Assembly: GCF_000419525.1 (NCBI RefSeq)
Contig: NZ_ATTE01000001.1
Location: 1,426,001-1,490,000 of the forward strand
Length of the DNA: 64,000 nucleotides
Direction: 5' to 3'
From: Leucothrix mucor DSM 2157
Lineage (GTDB): Bacteria > Pseudomonadota > Gammaproteobacteria > Thiotrichales > Thiotrichaceae
In this document: positions 8,899 through 17,024 of the stretch, piece by piece
Position numbering within the stretch: the first letter of the stretch is position 1
Layout: each line of letters starts with the position of its first letter
Program-made: the position numbers and the translations under genes
The notes under the pieces: model-generated
Told to the model about the DNA's origin: nothing
The model's database searches: none
Seen by the model: the letters and a program-made list of their open reading frames with translations, nothing else

Positions 8899-11800
8899 AT
8901 GAAACGGCTTAACTCCTATTTACGGAGTTTTATACATTTACTGCTCATTATCCTACTAAGTATCAGCACTGTATCCGCCACCAATAGTTGGGGGGATGTT
9001 GATGCTTTTCTTGAGCAGGATAATCTTCCAGCAGCTATCCAACACTTGGATAAGCAACTGGAGATTTCGCGTGCGCAACACAATCAGGCCGAATGGGCCG
9101 CTGCTTTGATCCGAGGTGCACGGTTACGGGCTTTGCAATCAGAGCCGGAAGCTGCGATTGAATACCTAAGTCAGCAAGCATGGCCAAAGCAGGCTGTTTA
9201 TCAAATCCTATTACACACAAGATTAGCCAGAGAGCTGGAGCATTATCTTAACCAGAAGTCTTGGGATCGGATTGTACAGCTTGATCAGCGCCAAGAGCGC
9301 TTGGCGAGTGTGAAAGATCGCAGCTTAGCCGATCTAAAACATCAACTTAAAAGCCACTACCAGCAAGCATTTACCTTGGCAGAGCAACACGATATTCCTG
9401 TTGATTCGCTTAAACTGTTTCTGGAGCCCGGCGATTACCCAAGTATTGTGCGTGGCAACCTACTGGAATACGTGGGCGCGCTATGGATTAACTTTCTTTG
9501 TGATGATGTGTATTGGACTGATTTAGAACGAGAAGCGCTAAAAACGATCTCATTAAAATCGCTGATAAGTCCTTTTTCAAGCATACCAGAACTCAATTCT
9601 TCGCTTCACCCCTTACAACAAACGCAGGCAATTACCGGACGCCTAAGGCATCGTCACTTGATGCGCACTCAGGCAGAAGCAGCGTTCGAGGCATCCCGCT
9701 ATCATATCGCTTCGCTACGTCGTTATTTTGCCAGCGACAATGATTTAATGTTGCTAAGCCAAGCGCTTAGCGAACAAATGAAAGTACTTGGACCGCAATA
9801 CGCATGGTGGACGATGGGCCAATATCAACTGGCGGAATTTGCGAGGCAGTTAGATCAGCGTGATGCACTTGTTAAAGCCCATGCGCTAGCTGCTCAGGGA
9901 AGTTTGGTACATCCCGACTCTGAAGGTGCAAGGCGTAGCCGAGAGTTGCTGCAGCAGCTTGAGCATCGTGAATACGCGATTTCCAGCCAAGGCAGTCGCG
10001 CACTTAATACGCCATCAATTAAAGTTGATTACCGGAATATTCAACGACTATATTTTCGTGCCTGGAAAATTGACCGAAGCCTGCCAACAGAGCTGAATGA
10101 TGGGCAGAAAAAAGCAGTAATCGGGGCCTTACTCAGTAAAGGCCCCGAAGCATCATGGTCTAAAGAATTCCCCGATCATTGGGACTTACGCCAACACAGC
10201 ATGCAGCTGACGCCTGAAATTAGTAGCCACGGGCAGTGGTTAGTATTGGCTTCGCCACAAGAAGACTTTATTGGTGGCATGAAACATTTGCAGCTATTGG
10301 AATTAACGCTCAGTCGCTTCGTGGCTCGGGCAAATTACCTCAATGGCGAGTTTCAGGTTGCAGTTTATGATGGTCAGCATGGGCGAGCTATGTCTGATGT
10401 CACGGTAGAGCTGCTTGATGCCCAAACCACCGATATCAATGTATTGGCCTCTGCGCGTACTGATTTGCAAGGTGTTGCACGCTTGAAACGTCAATTGGAC
10501 GCTGATTACTTTCAAATCCGAATTCGCCAAGGTGAGGACCGCTCAGTGATTCCGGTGCCAGGCTTATTACCCTTAAGTGATGAGAAAAAATGGCTGATCC
10601 AACCTGCGAATGCGGTGCTTATGACCGATCGCGCAGTATACGCAGGGCAGGCGTTCCTTAAGTGGTCAGTTATTGCTGCTGCACCTGCGGTTTCAGACAA
10701 ACCTTGGCCTGGCGCGTATGCCGATCAGGCCGGTTGGTTGAAATTGTATGATGCGAATAATGATTTAGTGGCTGAGCAATCGTTTAAGACCGGCGTAGCA
10801 GGTACCGCATCTGGCGAGTTTGCTTTAAACGAGTTATTGAACGAGTTGAATGCTGGTGAATGGATGCTAGAGTCTAGCTGGAACGGTAGGGCATTAATTC
10901 AGGTTGCTGCAAAAGCGGTTGTTTTACCCTCGCTGAGTCTCAGGCAACTGCCATCCGAGTTAGCTTTAGGTAGTACCTTGACCGTGACTGGACAGGTGAA
11001 TGGTATACAGCAGCCTGAGCTTGCGATGATCCACTGGAAGCTGCGCCGTTCAGAATATCAAGTGAGCCAAGAGACACCTTATGATGAGCTGCAATCCAGC
11101 GTGGTGGTAGGTAACCAGCGTATGCGGCCAGATCAAAACGGCAAATTCTCTTTTGATATCACTTTAGAAGCGGCGCATGGGGATGATGCTGAGCTACATA
11201 ATCATTATGAGCTCGCGGTCGATTTATTGGATGATAAAGGCATTCGCAGCCAAGTACGTGAAGTGCTGCATGGTTTAAAACCTTATAACCGCTTGCTAAT
11301 TAATGCGGCGAATAATTTTGTAATGCAGGGTGAGTCTGCGAACTTTGAGGTCGCAAAAACAGATAGTGCGCATAAGGGTGTTCAAGGCCAAACCCAGTGG
11401 TATTTATATCGTTTACTAGCGCCGGGCCAGCAAGTATCGGCGGAACTGGTACGCGAAGCGAATAGTGCTTTATCTCAATGGCTCACCGGACCTTTGCAAA
11501 GCAGCGGCAAGCTGGAGCACTTGGAGCAGGGAATTGCTCAGTTAACGCTGGAAGGCTTGCTTGAAGGGGCTTATCGGTTACGGGTGATTGATTCAAATCC
11601 AGAGTTAACGCCGCAAAAAGATTGGGACTTTCTAGTCAGTGCTGAGGGCGCTAGCCACAAGTTTAAAACCAAAGGGGTGTTGTTATCCCAGCATAGCCAA
11701 ATTGCACCGGGTAAGACCTTACGTTTAATGGTTGGTTCCGGGCTTAAAGGACAATGGACGCGGCTCAGTATTTTGCATCGAGGCCAGCAACTGGCGAGTC

Positions 11801-12588
11801 AAATGCTATCACCGGGTGTGCATGTGTTGGAGTATCCGGTACTGGAAAATCATCAGGGTGGTTTGAGTTTTAATCTGGAGTGGGTGAGAGATAACGAGCT
11901 GTACTCCGAGGCTATTTTTGTGGATGTGCCTTGGGCGCTCAAACAACTGAATTTGCAGCTTAATGCATTGAGCTTGGATGAGGCTGCTGATACATCTGGC
12001 GCAGATCGGGTAAAGCAAGCATGGGTATTGAGTGTGAGTGATATTCATGGTCAGCCAGTCTCTGGGCTAGGTAGTACTGCCATCGTTCGCATCCAAGCCT
12101 ATCAGGAGGGCGATAAGCCAACGCCATTGACGGACCTTAGCCGTTTATATGCTCGTGATTCGCAGCGGATTATGACGCTTAGCAATAATGTCACTCATTA
12201 TTCACAGCGTTTCTCAGAGTCTAGTGGTGTGCCTGAAAAAATTGCCCCACTAAAACTGCCTCACTTTATTTATAGCACCAAAAATAATGCGCGATACTCC
12301 AGTGAAGCTTCCGAGTTTATGATTTTCTCAATGCTCTCTAATACAGATGAGAGCACTGAGTCTTTTCAAACGGAGGCAGAAGCACTGCAAGCCCATAAAC
12401 CTGTAACGCCTTCGGCAATAGCCATTAATGAGCCTGAGCAGTTCTTCTATTCAGAGCTGGCCTTGGATGCAAAGGGCCAACTGACCATCCCCGTTCCGGA
12501 TGCGTTGCAAGGCAAACAGGCCTTATTGCAGGTTTTAGTTGTCACTCCTGAGCTAAAAAGCGGGCAGTTATCGGTAGTCGTCCGGTGA
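8899..12588 (+). CDS. Secreted alpha-2-macroglobulin-like protein lacking the thioester half
   Basis: A 1229-residue exported protein with a signal peptide at about 1-27 (LLLIILLSISTVSA). The N-terminal 360 residues are helical and TPR-like. A macroglobulin-type beta region starts near residue 375 (VDYRNIQRLYFRAWKID), and VLMTDRAVYAGQ near residue 575 matches the MG domain signature of bacterial alpha-2-macroglobulins. The protein ends at about 1182-1229 with FFYSELALDAKG...LLQVLVV, which corresponds to the point where family members normally enter the thioester and complement-like domains. No CxEQ thioester motif is present and no space remains: the gene overlaps the convergent protease gene by 21 bases. 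Family members trap proteases in the periplasm; without the thioester this one may act as a scaffold. No clear ribosome binding site is seen. The family call is moderate. Confidence 0.65.
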   Translation: MKRLNSYLRSFIHLLLIILLSISTVSATNSWGDVDAFLEQDNLPAAIQHLDKQLEISRAQHNQAEWAAALIRGARLRALQSEPEAAIEYLSQQAWPKQAVYQILLHTRLARELEHYLNQKSWDRIVQLDQRQERLASVKDRSLADLKHQLKSHYQQAFTLAEQHDIPVDSLKLFLEPGDYPSIVRGNLLEYVGALWINFLCDDVYWTDLEREALKTISLKSLISPFSSIPELNSSLHPLQQTQAITGRLRHRHLMRTQAEAAFEASRYHIASLRRYFASDNDLMLLSQALSEQMKVLGPQYAWWTMGQYQLAEFARQLDQRDALVKAHALAAQGSLVHPDSEGARRSRELLQQLEHREYAISSQGSRALNTPSIKVDYRNIQRLYFRAWKIDRSLPTELNDGQKKAVIGALLSKGPEASWSKEFPDHWDLRQHSMQLTPEISSHGQWLVLASPQEDFIGGMKHLQLLELTLSRFVARANYLNGEFQVAVYDGQHGRAMSDVTVELLDAQTTDINVLASARTDLQGVARLKRQLDADYFQIRIRQGEDRSVIPVPGLLPLSDEKKWLIQPANAVLMTDRAVYAGQAFLKWSVIAAAPAVSDKPWPGAYADQAGWLKLYDANNDLVAEQSFKTGVAGTASGEFALNELLNELNAGEWMLESSWNGRALIQVAAKAVVLPSLSLRQLPSELALGSTLTVTGQVNGIQQPELAMIHWKLRRSEYQVSQETPYDELQSSVVVGNQRMRPDQNGKFSFDITLEAAHGDDAELHNHYELAVDLLDDKGIRSQVREVLHGLKPYNRLLINAANNFVMQGESANFEVAKTDSAHKGVQGQTQWYLYRLLAPGQQVSAELVREANSALSQWLTGPLQSSGKLEHLEQGIAQLTLEGLLEGAYRLRVIDSNPELTPQKDWDFLVSAEGASHKFKTKGVLLSQHSQIAPGKTLRLMVGSGLKGQWTRLSILHRGQQLASQMLSPGVHVLEYPVLENHQGGLSFNLEWVRDNELYSEAIFVDVPWALKQLNLQLNALSLDEAADTSGADRVKQAWVLSVSDIHGQPVSGLGSTAIVRIQAYQEGDKPTPLTDLSRLYARDSQRIMTLSNNVTHYSQRFSESSGVPEKIAPLKLPHFIYSTKNNARYSSEASEFMIFSMLSNTDESTESFQTEAEALQAHKPVTPSAIAINEPEQFFYSELALDAKGQLTIPVPDALQGKQALLQVLVVTPELKSGQLSVVVR

Positions 12589-13683
12589 GGTGAGAGTCAC
12601 GGCTAACGTTTTCTGACTATTACCACGATAGACTGTTAGCTCAACCTGATCGCCAACTTCAGATTCATCCAATATATCCGCCAAGTCATCCACTGACTGC
12701 ACATCCCGACCATTAATTTTCTGAATCACATCACCTAAGATGATGCTGTTGGCTTGTTGGCTGATACCCGTCAAGCCCGCTCTTGCAGCACCACTGCCCG
12801 GCGTTACTGCCAGCACCACAACGCCTTGTACATTATATTGACGACTGATCATCGCGTTGTATCGATCATCCATTTCAATGCCAAGCACAGGTCTTACATA
12901 GCGGCCTTGGCTAATCAATTGAGGAACAATGCGGTTTACACTATCAACCGGAATGGCAAAGCCAATGCCTGCTGAATAGCCAGAGGGGCTATAGATGGCG
13001 GTATTAATTCCAATTAAGCGGCCAGCACTGTCAATCAATGGGCCGCCTGAGTTACCGGGATTGATTGCCGCGTCGGTTTGAATCAGGTCTTCGATTTGAC
13101 CACCTGCCTCACTGTCAATTGAGCGGCCAGTTGCTGAGATAATGCCACTGGTAAGCGTGTGGTCCAGACCAAATGGATTACCGATGGCATAGACCTTCTG
13201 GCCAACCTGCAAGTCACTACTGCGGCCCACTGGCACCGGGGTTGGTTGCCCGATTGGTACATTAATTTTTAGTACTGCCAAGTCATGACGCGGGCTGGCA
13301 CCGACCAAGATCGCATCGTAAGTACGTTGATCTGATAAGCGCACCGTTGCAGATGAGGAGTCTTTGATAACGTGGTAGTTCGTTACTATGTGACCCAGAT
13401 TATCCCAGACAAAACCAGAGCCAGAGCCTAGGGGCACTTCCTGAACCGAGCGCGTCCAAAGGTTTAGTTTGGTGTCTAATGTTGAGATAAACACTACCGA
13501 GGGGCTGGTGCGTTGGAATATACCAATCGTATTTTTTTCATCCGCCGTATAGTCACCACGCTCAATCACCGCCCGTGGTTGATTGGTATCCAGCAACCAA
13601 CTTTGTATATAAGGTTTGCCGATAAATAAAATAATTAGGGCAATGATAATCCAGACGGTGATATTAAGTAGTGTTTTCAACAT
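12568..13683 (-). CDS. DegS-like membrane-anchored HtrA serine protease with one PDZ domain
   Basis: A 371-residue periplasmic protease. An N-terminal hydrophobic segment (residues 4-22) anchors it to the inner membrane. The trypsin-like domain has the full triad: His104 in TNYHV, Asp134 in RHDLAVL and Ser212 in NPGNSGGP. A single PDZ domain (about 275-365) contains VTPGSGAARAGL and GDVIQKING. One anchor plus one PDZ is the DegS architecture, so it may start regulated proteolysis of an anti-sigma factor such as RseA; neighbouring genes give no proof. Its stop overlaps the macroglobulin-like gene in a tail-to-tail arrangement, pairing a periplasmic protease with a possible protease-interacting protein. 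Confidence 0.9.
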   Translation of the reverse strand: MLKTLLNITVWIIIALIILFIGKPYIQSWLLDTNQPRAVIERGDYTADEKNTIGIFQRTSPSVVFISTLDTKLNLWTRSVQEVPLGSGSGFVWDNLGHIVTNYHVIKDSSSATVRLSDQRTYDAILVGASPRHDLAVLKINVPIGQPTPVPVGRSSDLQVGQKVYAIGNPFGLDHTLTSGIISATGRSIDSEAGGQIEDLIQTDAAINPGNSGGPLIDSAGRLIGINTAIYSPSGYSAGIGFAIPVDSVNRIVPQLISQGRYVRPVLGIEMDDRYNAMISRQYNVQGVVVLAVTPGSGAARAGLTGISQQANSIILGDVIQKINGRDVQSVDDLADILDESEVGDQVELTVYRGNSQKTLAVTLTSPDDYR

Positions 13684-13820
13684 GGAATAGTCTTTGGTTG
13701 CGTGATGTGGGGCGTCGATACTTAATGCGTATTATCGCTAATTACGGTGTTCAATGTTGTTAAAAATTTGATAAGGTTACGTTTACGTAAACTGTAGCTT
13801 TTAAATGAATTGGAGGAGAG

Positions 13821-14507
13821 ATGAACGTTAACGACGCGTTGAAAGCCCGTAAGTCAGTCCGTGCTTATCTGGACAAGCCCGTCAGCCAGTCACAGATTGA
13901 GTCGATACTGGAAGCAGCTGCTTGCTCGCCTTCAGGGACCAATACCCAGCCATGGCGAGTAGTGGTGTTAACCGGTAATGCCAAGCAGCAGATGCAAGAG
14001 GCTCTAGAGGGCGCATTTCGCAGTGGTCAAAAGCAGGCTATGGAAGTGACTTATTATCCGCTGACCTGGCAATCGCCGTATATAGATCGTCGTCGTGCTT
14101 GTGGCTTGCAAATGTATGGCACCTTGGATATTAAACGGGAAGATAAGCAGCGCCAGCAAGATCAGTGGGCGGCTAATTACCGTGCCTTTGATGCGCCAGT
14201 GATGATGTTGTTTTATATCGATAAGGTGATGGAAACAGGCTCGTATATGGATTACGGCATGTTTTTGCAGTCCATTATGCTGGCCGCAGAGGGAGAGGGG
14301 TTGGCAACGTGTCCGCAGGCATCCCTTGCTGAATACCCTGATGTGGTGAAAGGTCTGCTGCATTCCAGTGATGATGAGCGACTGATTTGCGGAATGGCTT
14401 TGGGCTATGAGGATAAGTCGGCATTGGTTAATAGCTACCGAACGCCTCGGGAGCCGGTTAGTGCCTTTACGACTTTCTACTCTGAGAGCCTTAGTCATAG
14501 CGACTAA
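13821..14507 (+). CDS. Nitroreductase-family FMN oxidoreductase
   Basis: A 228-residue flavoprotein starting MNVNDALKARKSVRAY, with the family N-terminal phosphate-binding R-x-S-x-R (residues about 10-14) and SPSGTNTQPWRVVVL, which contacts FMN. The C-terminal part has GEGLATCPQASLAEY and ICGMALGYED. The family uses NAD(P)H to reduce nitroaromatics, quinones or enals; the physiological substrate is unknown. GGAGGAG just before ATG 13821 is a strong ribosome binding site. The gene is divergent from the DegS-like gene across 137 bases and appears monocistronic. Confidence 0.88.
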   Translation: MNVNDALKARKSVRAYLDKPVSQSQIESILEAAACSPSGTNTQPWRVVVLTGNAKQQMQEALEGAFRSGQKQAMEVTYYPLTWQSPYIDRRRACGLQMYGTLDIKREDKQRQQDQWAANYRAFDAPVMMLFYIDKVMETGSYMDYGMFLQSIMLAAEGEGLATCPQASLAEYPDVVKGLLHSSDDERLICGMALGYEDKSALVNSYRTPREPVSAFTTFYSESLSHSD

Positions 14508-14568
14508 GAGTTTGCATTGTTAGCTGCTTAGAAACTCAAAAGACTTTCCAGAGCAATTATCTCACGCA

Positions 14569-14600
14569 ATAAAAAAGGCCCGGTTTTTACACCGGGCCTC
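14569..14600 (-). terminator. Terminator of acs (minus strand)
   Basis: AGGCCCGGT and ACCGGGCCT form a perfect 9-bp stem with a short loop. The A-run at 14569-14576 becomes the T-tract when read on the minus strand, so it ends acs transcription. Confidence 0.85.
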
Positions 14601-14622
14601 TGCTTAAACACTCAATAAAGAA

Positions 14623-16566
14623 TTAAGCGTTTTCGCGATTCTCAATCAGGTCATCAACCACTGATGGATCAGCCAGTGTTGAAGTATCACCCAAGCTATC
14701 AATCTCATTGGTTGCGATCTTGCGCAGAATACGACGCATGATTTTACCAGAGCGAGTCTTAGGCAAGCTGTCAGACCACTGAATCAGGTTAACTTTAGCG
14801 ATCGGACCAATCTCAGAGCGAACCAGTTTCACTAGCTCAGCCTTCAATTCATCAGTACCCACTTCGCCATCCATCAACGTCACGTAGGCATAGATACCTT
14901 GACCTGTCAGGTCATGTGGGTAACCAACAACTGCGGCTTCAGCCACTTTTGCATGTAAGCCCAGTGCCGCTTCAATTTCAGCAGTTCCTAAACGGTGACC
15001 GGATACGTTCAGTACGTCATCGACACGACCGGTGATCCAGTAGTCACCATCTTCGTCGCGACGTGCGCCGTCACCAGTGAAGTAGTAACCTTTAAACATG
15101 GAGAAGTACGTCTCATAGAAACGCTTGTGATCACCAAATACAGTACGCAGCATTGAAGGCCAAGGACGGTCAATTGCCAAGTTACCGGCAGCAGGGTTAC
15201 CTAGAATTTCGTTACCTTCATCATCCAGCAGCACTGGCTTTACGCCGAAGAATGGTTGCATTGCAGAGCCTGGCTTCAGTGCATTAACACCTGGCAATGG
15301 CGTCATCATGTGAGAACCGGTCTCAGTCTGCCACCAAGTATCAACGATTGGGCACTTACCGTTACCCACCACGTTGTAATACCATTCCCATGCTTCAGGA
15401 TTGATTGGCTCACCAACCGTTCCCAGTACGCGTAAGCTTGCACGAGAGGTTGACTCAACTGGCTCGTTACCAGCACCCATTAGGGAGCGGATTGCCGTAG
15501 GCGCTGTGTAGAAAATGCTGACATTGTGCTTATCAACGACATCCCAGAAACGAGAAATGCTTGGGTAAGTTGGAATACCTTCAAACATAACAGTCGTTGC
15601 ACCATTAGCCAGTGGACCATATACGATGTAAGTGTGACCGGTTACCCAGCCCACATCCGCTGTACACCAGTAAACATCACCGTCTTTATAGTCAAATACG
15701 GCTTCATGCGTCATTGCCGCCTGAACTAAGTAACCACCTGTTGTGTGCTGAACACCCTTCGGGGTGCCCGTTGAACCAGATGTGTATAGAATGAATAACG
15801 GATCTTCTGAATCCATTTCCTCAGGCTCGCACTCAGCACTTGCCGCATCAACGACTTCGTTGTACCAAACGTCACGGCCTTCGTTCCACTCAACTGGGTC
15901 ACCACCACGCTTAACAACGATACAGGTATGTACGTTAGGGCAGTGAGCCAATGCGACATCTGCATTGCTTTTCAGTGGTACACGACGACCACCACGCATA
16001 GATTGGTCAGCGGTGATGACAACGCGGCAATCAGAATCCTGAATACGGCTAGCCAGTGCTTCGGGAGAGAAGCCACCAAATACAATCGAGTGAACCGCAC
16101 CGATACGTGTACAAGCCAGCATTGCAACGGCTGCTTCAGGAATCATTGGGAGGTATAGAGAAACGCGATCGCCTTTTTCAACGCCACGTGCTTTTAGAAC
16201 GTTAGCAAACTTACAGACTTCTTCGTGCAGTTCGCGGTAGGTAATCTTGCGGGTATCTTCGGGGCTGTCGCCTTCCCAGATAATGGCAACCTGATCGGCA
16301 CGCTTTTCAAGGTGACGGTCGATACAGTTGTAGGAGACGTTTAGCTTGGCATCGTTATACCAGCTGATGTGCAAATCTTCCTGATCGAAGCTCCAGTCCA
16401 GCGTTTTAGACCATGGCTTAAACCAAGTGACATACTTGTTTGCCTGATCAGCCCAGAATCCTTCAGGGTCGTCAATCGAACGTGCATACATTTCTTCGTA
16501 CTGTTCTTTGTTGATGTTTGCTTGTGCAGCAAATTCAGCCGAAACCGGGTAAGTTCTTTCAGACAT
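14623..16566 (-). CDS. acs: Acetyl-CoA synthetase (AMP-forming)
   Basis: A 647-residue enzyme that activates acetate to acetyl-CoA through acetyl-AMP. It shows the adenylation core motif [14 protein letters not shown], the TWWQTETG signature, the [13 protein letters not shown] hinge region and the C-terminal [11 protein letters not shown], whose lysine is the well-known acetylation site that shuts the enzyme off. The start at 16566 ([12 protein letters not shown]) is preferred to a Met 11 codons upstream because GGGAGAAA lies ahead of it and the protein then matches the usual length (652 aa in E. coli). A Pat-type acetyltransferase and a deacetylase-family protein are encoded about 12 kb away and are plausible regulators. 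It is transcribed divergently from phaC. Confidence 0.95.
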   Translation of the reverse strand: MSERTYPVSAEFAAQANINKEQYEEMYARSIDDPEGFWADQANKYVTWFKPWSKTLDWSFDQEDLHISWYNDAKLNVSYNCIDRHLEKRADQVAIIWEGDSPEDTRKITYRELHEEVCKFANVLKARGVEKGDRVSLYLPMIPEAAVAMLACTRIGAVHSIVFGGFSPEALASRIQDSDCRVVITADQSMRGGRRVPLKSNADVALAHCPNVHTCIVVKRGGDPVEWNEGRDVWYNEVVDAASAECEPEEMDSEDPLFILYTSGSTGTPKGVQHTTGGYLVQAAMTHEAVFDYKDGDVYWCTADVGWVTGHTYIVYGPLANGATTVMFEGIPTYPSISRFWDVVDKHNVSIFYTAPTAIRSLMGAGNEPVESTSRASLRVLGTVGEPINPEAWEWYYNVVGNGKCPIVDTWWQTETGSHMMTPLPGVNALKPGSAMQPFFGVKPVLLDDEGNEILGNPAAGNLAIDRPWPSMLRTVFGDHKRFYETYFSMFKGYYFTGDGARRDEDGDYWITGRVDDVLNVSGHRLGTAEIEAALGLHAKVAEAAVVGYPHDLTGQGIYAYVTLMDGEVGTDELKAELVKLVRSEIGPIAKVNLIQWSDSLPKTRSGKIMRRILRKIATNEIDSLGDTSTLADPSVVDDLIENRENA

Positions 16567-16761
16567 AAGTGCATTTCTCCCTGGGATAAAACTCAACATA
16601 AACTAGGGCCCACTGGCGTGGATTCCTAACTCAATTCAAATAGCATACTAACATTTTGACGATCAGAATCTAAGTGCTGTGGCTAATTGTCTCTATTAGC
16701 CGTCGATATAATAGCTTTTTAGATTTTCATAAAGTATAGCCTCTAAATGCCACTTTGTGAC

Positions 16762-16775
16762 ATGATCTAAATCAA
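16762..16775. promoter_or_regulatory. FNR/ANR/CRP-family binding site candidate
   Basis: ATGATCTAAATCAA differs at one position from the consensus TTGAT-N4-ATCAA. It lies between acs and phaC, so an oxygen- or redox-responsive regulator could act on either gene. This is inference from sequence match only. Confidence 0.4.
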
Positions 16776-16806
16776 CAAAAACAGGCATGTACTCTTTAAA
16801 TGAGTG

Positions 16807-16827
16807 TTATTGTGCGCTGCACAATAA
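16807..16827. promoter_or_regulatory. Perfect palindrome TTATTGTGC-GCT-GCACAATAA, candidate PhaR operator
   Basis: Two perfect 9-base half-sites surround GCT. The core TGC-N3-GCA resembles the TGC-rich sites bound by PhaR-type PHA repressors, and a related site (TGC-AAT-GCACAA) lies upstream of phaB at 28340-28351. It sits about 200 bases before phaC. Assignment to PhaR is inference. Confidence 0.45.
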
Positions 16828-17024
16828 GCTGTTATGCTAATCCAAGTTATACAAAATTTAGCGGTAATACCGCAATCGCAATAGATTTTTGATTATGTGC
16901 AGCATTTCAGACATTTGATCTAATCTCTATTGCTGATAAGCTAATGAAGATCGTTTGGTGTGGATACGACTACTGATATAGCCACCGATAATGCCACCTG
17001 TGTCAATTGAGTAAAGGAATCATA

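Larger units (their letters stand above)
16567..17024. promoter_or_regulatory. acs / phaC divergent control region
   Basis: About 458 bases without a gene. It contains the acs ribosome binding site, an FNR/ANR-like box at 16762-16775, a perfect 9-bp palindrome at 16807-16827 and an AT-rich stretch from about 16840 toward phaC. AAAGGA at 17014-17019 is the phaC ribosome binding site. No reading frame or RNA gene is recognisable. Its length suggests that both genes are regulated. Confidence 0.6.

Noticed and set aside
13960-14498. Minus-strand frame of 164 codons opposite the nitroreductase gene
   Set aside because: Antisense shadow; no motif, no ribosome binding site, and the plus strand codes for a well-supported enzyme.
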